Shown: positions 23,644 through 34,735 of the stretch, one piece after another | How positions within the stretch are numbered: position 1 is the first letter of the stretch | Layout of the letters: every line of letters starts with the position of its first letter | Source of the DNA: Phyllobacterium myrsinacearum | GTDB lineage: Bacteria > Pseudomonadota > Alphaproteobacteria > Rhizobiales > Rhizobiaceae | Reading direction: 5' to 3' | Assembly: GCF_014138285.1 (NCBI RefSeq) | Contig: NZ_JACGXN010000002.1 | Span: 62,001-126,000 of the forward strand | DNA: 64,000 bases | Translations under genes and position numbers: made by a program | The notes under the pieces: generated by a model | Seen by the model: only the letters and a program-made list of their open reading frames with translations | Told to the model about the DNA's origin: nothing | The model's database searches: none

Positions 23644-24807
23644 ATGGTCGTGCGTCTGGACAAACTGGGTGTCGTGACTGCCCTGATCACGGGCTACGCC
23701 GTGGCTGGAGCACCGTTTGCCACATTCCGAGCTAACCGGATTGTTGCGGGCGAGCCGCAAACGCTGCTGGCTGCCTTGCCTTCATGGGCTGGCCCCACAC
23801 TTCTGACCATCGTCGCCCTTGCGGTTATCATCGGCCTGTTCCGGACACCATCCACGCTGCGGCTGGCAGCAAGTTTTGCCGCCCTGGCCGCTTTGTTTCT
23901 GCTGATCGGTACGGCCGCAGAGCATCTCACTCCCCCTGGCAACACCTATGCGCGTGTTTCCCCGGCTTCCGGTTTCTGGCTGCTGCTGTTTGCTTTTGCC
24001 CTCCTTGCAGCGGACTCTCTTACCCGCTTGCGTCCGACACCGCTCATCCGCATCCTTGTTCTGATTTTGGCAGGCGCCTTCATCGGCTCTGTCCTGGTCT
24101 CCGGAAGCTGGGACAAACTGTCGATCCTGAAGGAATACAGCGCCCGTGCCGACAATTTCTGGGCGGAGGCCAGCAAACACGTGACGCTGGCGCTCGGCTC
24201 TCTCGCCGCCGCCGTTATCATTGGCATACCGCTCGGCATTCTTTGTCATCGGGTGCAGAAGCTGCGCGCCGCCGTTCTCAACGTTCTCAACATTGTCCAG
24301 ACGATCCCATCCATTGCGCTGTTCGGAATTATGATCGCCCCGCTTGGGTGGATTGCCGCCAATGTGCCTGGCGCGGCAGAGATCGGCATCAAAGGCATTG
24401 GCATGGCGCCCGCCTTCGTCGCGCTGTTTCTCTATTCCTTGCTTCCGGTGGTCGCCAATACGGTGGTTGGGCTTGCAGGCGTCCCGGCGCAGGCCAATGA
24501 TGCCGCGCGCGGTGTCGGCATGACGGAACGGCAGCGGCTGTTCAGGGTGGAATTTCCCCTTGCGTTTCCCGTGATCCTGACCGGTGTTCGCATTGTTCTG
24601 GTGCAGAATATTGGTCTTGCCACCATTGCTGCTCTCATTGGCGGCGGCGGTTTCGGCGTCTTTGTGTTTCAGGGTATTGGCCAGACCGCCATGGATCTGG
24701 TTCTGCTTGGGGCTGTCCCCACCGTTCTTCTGGCTTTTGCTGCGGCCATCATTCTCGACGCAGCTGTCGAACTCAGTTCACCCGCTCACTCGAGGACGTC
24801 CGCATGA
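23644..24807 (+). CDS. yehY: Osmoprotectant ABC transporter permease (YehY type)
   Basis: This 387-residue membrane protein has extra N-terminal helices (1-145), as in YehY, followed by the BPD_transp_1 domain with the EAA-type loop GVPAQANDAARGVGMTERQR and the preceding IPSIALFGIMIAP. It pairs with the permease at 25742 and the ATPase at 24804. Its stop overlaps the ATPase start (ATGA), showing coupled translation. Confidence 0.87.
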   Translation: MVVRLDKLGVVTALITGYAVAGAPFATFRANRIVAGEPQTLLAALPSWAGPTLLTIVALAVIIGLFRTPSTLRLAASFAALAALFLLIGTAAEHLTPPGNTYARVSPASGFWLLLFAFALLAADSLTRLRPTPLIRILVLILAGAFIGSVLVSGSWDKLSILKEYSARADNFWAEASKHVTLALGSLAAAVIIGIPLGILCHRVQKLRAAVLNVLNIVQTIPSIALFGIMIAPLGWIAANVPGAAEIGIKGIGMAPAFVALFLYSLLPVVANTVVGLAGVPAQANDAARGVGMTERQRLFRVEFPLAFPVILTGVRIVLVQNIGLATIAALIGGGGFGVFVFQGIGQTAMDLVLLGAVPTVLLAFAAAIILDAAVELSSPAHSRTSA

Positions 24808-25745
24808 TTGAAATCGAGAACATTACCAAACGTTATGGCGCTGCAACCGTCGTCAACAATGTCTCGCTCGTTGTCGAGCCACGAACCGTGACTGTCATCG
24901 TCGGGACATCGGGATCAGGCAAGACAACATTGATGCGCATGATCAACCGGCTGGTCGAACCGACATCCGGCATTATCAAACTGGATGGCGAGGACAATCG
25001 CACCCTCCCAGGATACGAACTGCGCCGCCGCATCGGTTACGCCATTCAGGGCCATGGCCTCTTCCCGCACCGCACCGTAGCTCAGAATATCGCGGTTGTT
25101 CCCGAACTTCTCAGCTGGGACAAGGCAAGAATTGATGGCCGTGTGAGCGAGTTGCTATCCCTGTTTCAGCTTGACCCGGAAACGTTCGGCCCGCGCTACC
25201 CGCATGAACTTTCCGGCGGCCAGCAGCAGCGCATCGGCGTTGCCCGGGCGCTTGCGGCAGAACCCAACGTTCTGTTGATGGACGAGCCCTTCGGCGCACT
25301 AGACCCTGTTATACGCTCGAAAGCGCAGGAGGATCTGCTTGCTATCCAGAAACGCTTCGGAACGACCATCATTCTTGTGACCCACGATATGGAAGAAGCG
25401 ATCCATCTCGGCCACAAGATCGCGGTGATGGATGGCGGCAATCTGCTCCAATATGCGACGCCAGCCGAAATTCTGGCCAATCCGGCAACGGATTTCGTCG
25501 CGACACTGGTCGGCACCGGTGACCGGCCGTTCCGCTTCCTGTCTCTCAGCCCCGCAGGTGATGCGGTCGAGCCTGGTAACGCCGAGGGCGAAGCCATTCC
25601 AGCCTCCGCCACCCAGCGCGATGCACTGGCCGAACTCCTGTGGTCGGGCCGTCCTGCACTGCCCGTCGTTAATGATGCCGGCAAGGCCATTGGCCGCGTC
25701 ACCGTCGAAGGATTGGTGAAACGCGCATCAAGGCCAGCCGCATGA
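24804..25745 (+). CDS. yehX: Osmoprotectant ABC transporter ATPase (YehX type)
   Basis: The 313-residue protein has Walker A GTSGSGKTT, a Q-loop in GYAIQGHGLF, the signature LSGGQQQR, Walker B VLLMDEPFGALD, and the switch His in VTHDMEEA. A C-terminal CBS-like segment (RPALPVVNDAGKAIGRVTVE) may sense ionic strength, as in OpuA-type ATPases. It overlaps both flanking genes by 4 bp. Confidence 0.9.
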   Translation: MIEIENITKRYGAATVVNNVSLVVEPRTVTVIVGTSGSGKTTLMRMINRLVEPTSGIIKLDGEDNRTLPGYELRRRIGYAIQGHGLFPHRTVAQNIAVVPELLSWDKARIDGRVSELLSLFQLDPETFGPRYPHELSGGQQQRIGVARALAAEPNVLLMDEPFGALDPVIRSKAQEDLLAIQKRFGTTIILVTHDMEEAIHLGHKIAVMDGGNLLQYATPAEILANPATDFVATLVGTGDRPFRFLSLSPAGDAVEPGNAEGEAIPASATQRDALAELLWSGRPALPVVNDAGKAIGRVTVEGLVKRASRPAA

Positions 25746-26494
25746 AATTGCGTTTCCCCACCATTTTGCGCATCGGCATCCTGGTGCTGCTGATCGTGTT
25801 TCTTGTGCGCCCGGAATGGTTTGAACCTGTTTTTCGACCGCTGACGCAGAACAATGCTCCGGTCATCTACAATCAGGGCAGCCTGTTGACGTTGACACTG
25901 CTTCACCTGCGTACCGTCGCCATTGCAACGGCGGGCGCAACCATTGTAGCTGTTGCGCTGGCCATTCTGGTCACGCGCTCCTTCGGCGTGGAATTTCTGC
26001 CGCTGTCCCGCAGTCTTGTGAATATCGGCCAGACATTTCCACCCGTTGCCGTGCTCGCCCTCGCCGTTCCCGCCGTCGGATTTGGCGAAAAGCCGACGCT
26101 GATCGCACTCTTTCTCTACGGATTGCTGCCGATTTTCGAGAATTCGCTGACCGGCCTGACCACTTTGCCGCCGACCGTCACCGATGCGGCGCGCGGTGTG
26201 GGCATGACCGGCTGGCAGCGGCTTCTCAAAGTTGAGCTGCCTCTGGCGATGCCTATCATTCTTGCCGGCATACGCCTCTCCGTGACGATCAATCTGGCGA
26301 CAGCCACCATCGGCTCCACGGTTGCAGCCAAAACATTGGGCGAAGTGATCATTGCCGGACTGCAATCCAACAACCTTTCCTTTGTCCTGCAAGGCGGTCT
26401 GATCGTCGGTGTTCTGGCTGTTCTGATCTATGATGGCCTGTCGGCAATAGAGAGCTTTATTTCCCGTCGCATGGGCCTTCTCCAGCAAAGCTGA
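25742..26494 (+). CDS. yehW: Osmoprotectant ABC transporter permease (YehW type)
   Basis: This 250-residue permease has a BPD_transp_1 domain: FPPVAVLALAVPAVGFG, and the coupling loop LPPTVTDAARGVGMTGWQR. It is shorter than the first permease and the two probably form a heterodimer. It is the last gene of the operon. The DNA after the stop shows no strong terminator before the monooxygenase gene, 62 bp on. Confidence 0.87.
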   Translation: MKLRFPTILRIGILVLLIVFLVRPEWFEPVFRPLTQNNAPVIYNQGSLLTLTLLHLRTVAIATAGATIVAVALAILVTRSFGVEFLPLSRSLVNIGQTFPPVAVLALAVPAVGFGEKPTLIALFLYGLLPIFENSLTGLTTLPPTVTDAARGVGMTGWQRLLKVELPLAMPIILAGIRLSVTINLATATIGSTVAAKTLGEVIIAGLQSNNLSFVLQGGLIVGVLAVLIYDGLSAIESFISRRMGLLQQS

Positions 26495-26556
26495 TCACCC
26501 CATATGGAAACAATCGGCAGACTGTTCTCCCAAGCAGGATTGTGAAAGGACATGCG

Positions 26557-27879
26557 ATGAGCAAGACACGCAAGCTGCATCTTGGCGCCTTCATGCGGCC
26601 CGTCAGCATCCATACCGGCGCCTGGCGCTATCCCGGTGCTTACGCTGACGCAAACTTCAATTTCGCGCATCTCAAACGCTTCGCCCAGACATTGGAGCGC
26701 GGCAAGTTCGACGCATTTTTCATGGCCGACCATCTGGCCGTATTGAATATGCCGGTGGAAGCCCTGAAGCGCAGCCACACGGTGACATCCTTCGAACCGT
26801 TCACGCTGCTTTCCGCCCTGGCTGGCGCAACCGAGCATATCGGATTGATCGCCACGGCTTCGACAACCTTTGACGAGCCCTATCACATTGCGCGCCGCTT
26901 CGCCTCGCTCGACCATATCAGCGGCGGGCGCGCCGGCTGGAACATCGTCACCACCTCTAATCCCGATGCCGCGCTTAATTTCGGGCTGGAAGACCATATG
27001 GAACACGATGAGCGCTACCGGCGCGCGCGCGAATTCTATGATGTGGTCACAGGGCTTTGGGACAGTTTTGCCGACGACGCTTTTGTCCGCGATACCGAGA
27101 GCGGCATCTATTTCGACCCCGAGCGTATGCACGTCCTTGATCACAAGGGCGAATTCCTGTCGGTAAGAGGTCCTCTCAACATAGCCCGGCCCGTGCAGGG
27201 GTGGCCCGTGATCGTGCAGGCAGGCTCATCGGAACCCGGACGTCAGCTCGCAGCCGAAACCGCCGAACTGGTGTTTGCCGCGCCTTATCGCCTTGCCGAT
27301 GGCCAAAGCCTCTATGCGGATATCAAAGCCCGCATGGATAAGATCGGCCGACCGCGCGACCAGTTGAAAATTCTCCCCGGTGCCTTCGTCGTGGTGGGCG
27401 ACACAGTTGAAGAAGCCAAGGCAAAACGCGCCCATCTCGACAGCCTCGTGCACTACGCCAATGCCATCGGCTCCCTGTCGATTGCACTTGGTCACGACGC
27501 ATCGGGTTTCGATCCCGATGGGCCGCTGCCTGATATCGCCGACACCAATGCCAGCAAGAGCGGTCTTGAGCGTACGGTCAATCTGGCACGCCGTGAAAAT
27601 CTGACCGTGCGCCAATTGGCACAGCGGCTCGGCGGCTATGCCGGTCTCGCCTTTGTCGGCACACCGGAAACCATTGCCGACGAAATGCAGCAATGGCTGG
27701 AAGAAGAAGGGTCTGACGGTTTCAACGTCATGTTCCCCTATCTGCCGGAAGGTCTTGATGATTTTGTCGAAAAGGTCGTGCCGGAACTGCAGCGGCGCGG
27801 TATTTTCCGCACCGAGTATGAAGGCAGGACGCTGCGCGAAAATCTCGGCCTGCAGCGCCCCGCCAATCGGTTTTTCTAA
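26557..27879 (+). CDS. FMN-dependent monooxygenase, NtaA/SnaA/DszA family
   Basis: The 440-residue product begins MSKTRKLHLGAFMRP (ATG 26557 after AAAGGA). It is a bacterial-luciferase-like TIM barrel of the nitrilotriacetate-monooxygenase class: GAWRYPGAYADANFNF, FMADHLAVL, then SGGRAGWNIVTTSNPDAALN and FDPERMHVLDHKGEFLSVRG. Such enzymes take FMNH2 from a separate reductase and cleave C-S or C-N bonds in sulfones, thioethers or aminopolycarboxylates. The convergent metNIQ-type transporter and the CMD-VOC protein form a cassette often seen with this family in sulfur scavenging. Its stop overlaps the metI stop by 2 bp. Confidence 0.87.
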   Translation: MSKTRKLHLGAFMRPVSIHTGAWRYPGAYADANFNFAHLKRFAQTLERGKFDAFFMADHLAVLNMPVEALKRSHTVTSFEPFTLLSALAGATEHIGLIATASTTFDEPYHIARRFASLDHISGGRAGWNIVTTSNPDAALNFGLEDHMEHDERYRRAREFYDVVTGLWDSFADDAFVRDTESGIYFDPERMHVLDHKGEFLSVRGPLNIARPVQGWPVIVQAGSSEPGRQLAAETAELVFAAPYRLADGQSLYADIKARMDKIGRPRDQLKILPGAFVVVGDTVEEAKAKRAHLDSLVHYANAIGSLSIALGHDASGFDPDGPLPDIADTNASKSGLERTVNLARRENLTVRQLAQRLGGYAGLAFVGTPETIADEMQQWLEEEGSDGFNVMFPYLPEGLDDFVEKVVPELQRRGIFRTEYEGRTLRENLGLQRPANRFF

Positions 27880-28532
27880 ACCCGGTGATCGAGCCGCTTG
27901 ACCAGTCTGTCGCCAACCCACTGAATACCGCAGACGAGGACGATGAGCACGATCACCACGGCAACCATGATCGAGGTTTCAAAGCGCTGATAGCCATAGC
28001 GAATGGCCAGATCGCCAAGACCACCGGCGCCGATTGCACCCGCCATGGCTGATGCCCCGATCAGGGTGACCAGCGTCACCGTGAAACCGGCGACAATGCC
28101 CGGTAGGGCCTCGGGCACCAGCACTTCGCGAATGATTGCCCAGCGATTGCCACCCATGGCGCGCACCGCCTCGATGAGCCCGCGATCCACTTCCCGAAGC
28201 GAGACCTCGGCAATGCGGGCATAATAGGGTGTCGCACCGATGGACAGCGGCACGATGGCCGCCCACATCCCGATCGACGTTCCGACAATAAAGCGCGTGA
28301 CCGGGATAAGCGCCACGAGCAGGATGATGAACGGCACCGAACGAAAGGCGTTGATAACAGCGCCAAGCGCACTGTTCAGCCATGGATTGGGGGCAATGCC
28401 GCCCCGATCCGTCGCCACGAGAGCAAGGCCAAGCGGCAGGCCCGCGGCCAGCGAAATCAACCCGGAAGCTCCCGTCATCAGAAGCGTCTCCCAGACCGAT
28501 TGAATGAGAAGATCAAGCATTACCGGAGACAT
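27876..28532 (-). CDS. metI: Methionine-type ABC transporter permease MetI
   Basis: This 218-residue protein has about five helices: MSPVMLDLLIQSVWETLLM, then INAFRSVPFIILLVALIP and the coupling segment LIEAVRAMGGNRWAIIREV. The ATG at 28532 lies within the end of metN and has GAGGTG upstream, so the two genes are coupled. It imports methionine or related organosulfur compounds with MetN and MetQ. Confidence 0.88.
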   Translation of the reverse strand: MSPVMLDLLIQSVWETLLMTGASGLISLAAGLPLGLALVATDRGGIAPNPWLNSALGAVINAFRSVPFIILLVALIPVTRFIVGTSIGMWAAIVPLSIGATPYYARIAEVSLREVDRGLIEAVRAMGGNRWAIIREVLVPEALPGIVAGFTVTLVTLIGASAMAGAIGAGGLGDLAIRYGYQRFETSIMVAVVIVLIVLVCGIQWVGDRLVKRLDHRV

Positions 28533-29586
28533 AACCAAGCACCTCTACACGGGCCGAACGGGCCTCAAGAAACGGAACAACTTTATCAAGGGCACCGGAC
28601 GGCACAGCGAGATACAGCCGGGCAACTGCCTGATCCTGCACATGATCGACACCGCCATGCAGTAGCCGGAACGCTACAGGCAGATCTGCCAGCAGCGTCC
28701 CCTGTGCCGCCGTACCCGCAAGATCGACGCCAAGCACAGCCTCACCGCCAGGAACAGGCGACAGGCCACTCGCGATATGCGCCGGAAGCTGCGGGCGAAT
28801 TCCGGCAAGCAGGCTTTTGGTGATATCCGTCTGCGGATCGGCAAACACCGACCAGACAGGCCCCTCTTCGACGATCTTTCCGGCGTCGATGACCGCAACG
28901 CGGTCACCTATGGAGCGAACCACCTCCATCTCATGCGTAATCAGCAGAATGGTGAGACCAAGCTTCCGGTTGATATCCTTCAGCAGTGCGAGAATCGAGC
29001 GCGTGGTCTCAGGATCAAGCGCGGATGTCGCTTCGTCCGAAAGCAGCAAGGCCGGTCGAGCCGCCAGCGCACGCGCTATCCCGACCCGTTGCTTTTGTCC
29101 GCCTGACAGGGATGACGGGTAGGCTTTCGCCTTGTCCGAGAGGCCGACCAGTTCCAGCAGCTCGCGCGCGCGATTGAACCGTTCGGCTCTGGGGCGGCCT
29201 TCGATCTTGAGCGGCAGCGCCACATTTTCTTCCACTGTCTTGGCGGACAGCAGGTTGAAATGCTGGAAGATCATGCCGATGCGGCGGCGAAAAGGCTGCA
29301 GCTGACGCTCGTCGAGGCCAGTAATCTGCCTGCCTTCAACGAAGATGGAGCCGGACTCCGGCCGCTCAAGTCCATTGAGGCAGCGGATCAGCGTCGATTT
29401 TCCCGCGCCGCTGCGGCCGATAATGCCGAGGATTTCACCCTTGCGGACGGTCAGCGATACGCCGTCAAGCGCTGGTGTAGCGCCGAAATGCCGTTTGACG
29501 TTATCGAGCCTGACGACATCGTCGGCCTGAGCGGTGTCGGCGACCACGGCGCGCGTTCCGTCAGGAACAGAAACATGCGAGTTCAT
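28513..29586 (-). CDS. metN: Methionine-type ABC transporter ATPase MetN
   Basis: The 357-residue protein has Walker A GRSGAGKST, signature LSGGQKQR, Walker B ALLLSDEATSALD, a His switch in LITHEMEVV, and a C-terminal NIL domain (about 280-355: ADLPVAFRLLHGG ... VARLYLAVPSGAL). In MetN the NIL domain binds methionine and trans-inhibits uptake. It is preceded by metQ with a hairpin in between. Confidence 0.9.
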   Translation of the reverse strand: MNSHVSVPDGTRAVVADTAQADDVVRLDNVKRHFGATPALDGVSLTVRKGEILGIIGRSGAGKSTLIRCLNGLERPESGSIFVEGRQITGLDERQLQPFRRRIGMIFQHFNLLSAKTVEENVALPLKIEGRPRAERFNRARELLELVGLSDKAKAYPSSLSGGQKQRVGIARALAARPALLLSDEATSALDPETTRSILALLKDINRKLGLTILLITHEMEVVRSIGDRVAVIDAGKIVEEGPVWSVFADPQTDITKSLLAGIRPQLPAHIASGLSPVPGGEAVLGVDLAGTAAQGTLLADLPVAFRLLHGGVDHVQDQAVARLYLAVPSGALDKVVPFLEARSARVEVLGYVSGNA

Positions 29587-29634
29587 GTGTTTTCCCCTCG
29601 GGCGAATACCAAGACTGCATCCGCCTCAACCGAG

Positions 29635-29668
29635 AAGGCGGCCCGCTGCCTATGCTGCGAACCGCCTT
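29635..29668. promoter_or_regulatory. Hairpin between metQ and metN
   Basis: AAGGCGG (29635-29641) and CCGCCTT (29662-29668) pair; GC repeats in the loop may extend the structure. It lies within the metQ-metN-metI transcript and could favour metQ expression. Confidence 0.45.
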
Positions 29669-29697
29669 GTCTTCGTTGGCTTGTGATGAAACTGATA

Positions 29698-30543
29698 TCA
29701 GTAAGCGCTGATACCCGTGCCCTTATAGACGCGATCGAATTCCGCTTTGACCTTGTCGTTCTGATAGGAGGAAACGAGGGTTTTCACCCATGCTTCTTTC
29801 TCCTGTCCAGCCTTCACGGCAATGAAGTTGCGGTAAGGATTGTCAGCAATCTTTTCCTGGGCAATACGGTTTGCCGGTGTCAGGCCGCTCTTCAGGGCCC
29901 AATCCGTGTTGACCACAGCCGCGTCGAGATCTTCAACCGAACGGCCGACGATACCGGCGTCGAGCTCCTTGATTTTCACCTTCTTCGGATTTTCGACGAT
30001 ATCGGCGATCGTTGCAAGAATGCCGGTACCCGGCTTGAGCTTGATGACACCCTGATCCTCAAGCACACGCAATGCACGACCTTCGTTCGAGGGATCGTTT
30101 GGCACACCGATCACGGCGCCTTCAGGCAGTTCGGCGATCTTGGCGAACTTCTTGGAGTACAGGCCGATTGGCCAGACACCGGTGTAGCCCACGGGCACGA
30201 TATGATAGCCTTGCGTCTTGATCTGGTTATCGAGATAAGGCTTGTGCTGGAAAGCATTGGCGTCAATGTCACCGCGCTCCAACGCTTCGTTCGGCTGTGT
30301 ATAGTCATTGAAAACGACAACCTTGATCGCCAAGCCATTCTTGGCTGCTTCTGCCGTGACAACTTTCCAGACGTCTTCGTCTTCGCCACTGGTGATGCCG
30401 ACCTTGATGGATTTGTCGGCGGCAAAAGATGCCTGCGGTGCCGCAAAGCTGGCAATCGCTATGGCCGAAGCCACCAGCGCGAACAATCCCGTCCGCCTCG
30501 TGATTTTCCGGTTATTCGTGAGATTTTCTATGGTTTTTGTCAT
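29698..30543 (-). CDS. metQ: Methionine-type ABC transporter binding protein MetQ
   Basis: The 281-residue product (ATG 30541-30543) has a long signal region (about 1-41, ending AAPQASFAAD) and the NlpA/MetQ domain: IKVGITSGEDEDVW, VVVFNDYTQPNEAL, GDIDANAFQHKPYL and VGVPNDPSNEGRAL. The start codon was chosen for its signal peptide; longer readings have none. No lipobox Cys is visible, unlike typical MetQ/NlpA lipoproteins, so it is probably a free periplasmic protein. The ligand could be an organosulfur compound other than methionine, given the neighbours. Confidence 0.87.
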   Translation of the reverse strand: MTKTIENLTNNRKITRRTGLFALVASAIAIASFAAPQASFAADKSIKVGITSGEDEDVWKVVTAEAAKNGLAIKVVVFNDYTQPNEALERGDIDANAFQHKPYLDNQIKTQGYHIVPVGYTGVWPIGLYSKKFAKIAELPEGAVIGVPNDPSNEGRALRVLEDQGVIKLKPGTGILATIADIVENPKKVKIKELDAGIVGRSVEDLDAAVVNTDWALKSGLTPANRIAQEKIADNPYRNFIAVKAGQEKEAWVKTLVSSYQNDKVKAEFDRVYKGTGISAY

Positions 30544-32973
<2,430 letters not shown>

Positions 32974-33050
32974 AGCAAAAATCCCACGCGAACGAGAGGT
33001 TCGGCGGCGATCAGTGATCCCAACTCAAACGGATATCGAGAGCCTTGAAT

Positions 33051-33113
33051 GCCGCAACAACTGAAGAAAATGGTTGTTACGGCCTATCGGGTTGCGAGCT
33101 TTGCGGCTTTCAT
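33051..33113 (-). promoter_or_regulatory. Possible leader peptide and attenuator hairpin of the exporter
   Basis: On the minus strand ATG at 33113-33111 opens a 9-codon frame (MKAAKLATR) ending TAG at 33086-33084. A hairpin follows immediately: GCCGTAACAAC (33083-33073), 11-nt loop, GTTGTTGCGGC (33061-33051), 11 pairs including one U-G. The cmlA leader is also a 9-codon peptide (MSTSKNADK) controlling a hairpin. Here the hairpin ends 77 nt before the exporter start and there is no strong ribosome-binding site for the small frame, so this is tentative. Otherwise the 437-bp gap 32974-33410 shows no gene. Confidence 0.35.
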
Positions 33114-33410
33114 CGGACTTTGCTTCTGTCGATTGATGCTGCCGGTATAGGGCTGTGATTCTACAGCGTCAAGCGATCCGGCATCATGGTCAATTATTGA
33201 AAAAATTTAATGTTTCAGCACACAAAGAAAACACGGTCCGCCAATAATCTGGCGCACGAGCAATGTTGGCATGACGCATAGTCTCCGCAATCTCGTCGGT
33301 TTGCCGGGACTTGGCGAAATGCAAGCAGTGCTCAGGTGCAACCGTAGCACGCTGTCACATCGATCTGACCACGCGCTACCAAACAGGTTTGTAACTCAAA
33401 GGAAACGACC

Positions 33411-33707
33411 ATGAGACTAGTTGCCACCCTCGCCGCCAGCGCCATCCTCGCTTTTGTGGGTACCAGCGCAATGGCACAGACTGCGGCTCCAGCGACAACG
33501 GCACCGGCCACCACGACGGCCCCGGCTGCTCCGGCCACGACAACCGCACCAGCCAACACCATGATGAAAAAGTCCACAACGGCAACCACGCCGGCGAAAA
33601 CAGCCATCTCCAAGGCCTGCTCTACTCAGGCCGATGCCAAGGGTCTGCACGGCAAGGAACGCCACAAGTTCCGCAGCGACTGCAAGAAGAATGGCGGCAA
33701 GGTTTAA
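33411..33707 (+). CDS. Secreted PsiF-repeat protein
   Basis: The 98-residue product has a signal peptide (about 1-22, ending SAMA), then an Ala/Thr/Pro low-complexity linker (24-62), then one PsiF repeat (KACSTQADAKGLHGKERH, then KFRSDCKK) with its two cysteines. PsiF proteins are small periplasmic or secreted proteins named from phosphate-starvation induction; function unknown. Ribosome-binding site AAAGGAAAC precedes the ATG. It is unrelated in sequence to the Cys/Trp repeat protein at 19833, though similar in design. Confidence 0.78.
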   Translation: MRLVATLAASAILAFVGTSAMAQTAAPATTAPATTTAPAAPATTTAPANTMMKKSTTATTPAKTAISKACSTQADAKGLHGKERHKFRSDCKKNGGKV

Positions 33708-33725
33708 CAGATAAGCTCTGATACT

Positions 33726-33753
33726 GGCGGCAAGTTACCCGCAACTTGCCGCC
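33726..33753. terminator. Hairpin between convergent psiF-like and matR genes
   Basis: GGCGGCAAGTT (33726-33736), loop ACCCGC, AACTTGCCGCC (33743-33753): an 11-bp stem, no T-run on either side. Confidence 0.6.
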
Positions 33754-33802
33754 GGAATTTCGGTCAGCACATTTTGAACCCGATGCTGCCCGGTCAAGAA
33801 TG

Positions 33803-34471
33803 CTATCCAGACGCGCCTTTGCGTTGCGCTGCAAGCGTCGCAATGAGATCGCTGAAACGGTCACCCTGTACGGCAATATGCTCGCGCAGATGCGTACGGG
33901 CAGCCTCCGCCTCCCCCGAAAGAATGGCCTGAACGATGGCCCCGTGTTCGTTGAACGAGGTTTTCATCCGGTTGCGTACCCGCAACTGAAGGCGACGGTA
34001 CGGCCGCAAACGGCGATGCAGCGCCAGACATTGCTCGATCAGAAAGCTGCTGTGGCTGGCCGTATAGATAGCCCGATGAAACGTTTCATTGTCATAGTAG
34101 TAGGTGTCCGCATCATCAATATTGGACGACAGTTCGCATTTGGCATGGGCCGCCAGCAGTTCGTTCCGGTCCGCATCCGTATGGCGCCGCGCCGCCAGTG
34201 AACCGGCCATCCCTTCCAGTTCGGCCATGACCTCAAACATCTCGTAAATCCGGTGCGGTCCGGGCTCGACCACCACTGCACCACGCCTCGGACGAATCTC
34301 GACGAGACCGATGGCGCTGAGTTGCATCAGAGCTTCACGAACGGGCGTCCGGGACACGCCGAAATGTTTTGCCAATTGCATTTCGTCCAGCCGTTCGCCC
34401 GGAACGTACTGGTTTGTGACGATGCCGTTCTCAATTTCGTCCCGCAATCCTTGCACGATATTTTCAGCCAT
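33803..34471 (-). CDS. matR: GntR-family malonate regulator MatR
   Basis: The 222-residue FadR-subfamily protein has a winged helix (about 10-75: GERLDEMQLAKHFGVSRTPV, then REALMQLSAIGLVEIRP) and an FCD ligand domain with metal-site residues (DNETFHRAIYTASHS, HRRLRPYR, EHGAIVQAI). It is divergent from matABC. The interval contains CTTGTATACAAG, similar to the site I recall for Rhizobium leguminosarum MatR, whose inducer is malonate. It should repress matABC in the absence of malonate and its own gene as well. Confidence 0.88.
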   Translation of the reverse strand: MAENIVQGLRDEIENGIVTNQYVPGERLDEMQLAKHFGVSRTPVREALMQLSAIGLVEIRPRRGAVVVEPGPHRIYEMFEVMAELEGMAGSLAARRHTDADRNELLAAHAKCELSSNIDDADTYYYDNETFHRAIYTASHSSFLIEQCLALHRRLRPYRRLQLRVRNRMKTSFNEHGAIVQAILSGEAEAARTHLREHIAVQGDRFSDLIATLAAQRKGASG

Positions 34472-34501
34472 GATTCCTCAATAAAATGCACAATTACAAT
34501 T

Positions 34502-34534
34502 CTTGTATACAAGACTGTTGACTTTACATACAAG
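34502..34534. promoter_or_regulatory. MatR operator
   Basis: The palindrome CTTGTATACAAG (34502-34513) is followed by a further half-site ATACAAG at 34528-34534. It lies 31 bp upstream of matR, in the shared promoter with matA. Confidence 0.7.
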
Positions 34535-34735
34535 AAGTCTCAAACATTATATACCATCCCGAGGGAGGGATTGGAACAAACGAAAATGATCCGGCGCAGG
34601 CGAAAGGGAGGATCGCAGGAGGCGCTGTCATACCAGATCGGCTATATTAAGCACTGCAATCGAACGCGTGGAAACACAGGCGACAGTCAAAACCACCATT
34701 CTTGCCCGATCAATCCTCTGAACTGGAGTTCTGCA

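Noticed and set aside
25196..26488. 430-codon minus-strand frame opposite the osmoprotectant ATPase and permease
   Set aside because: It mirrors two clear genes, has no recognisable domain and its composition is skewed as expected for an antisense shadow.
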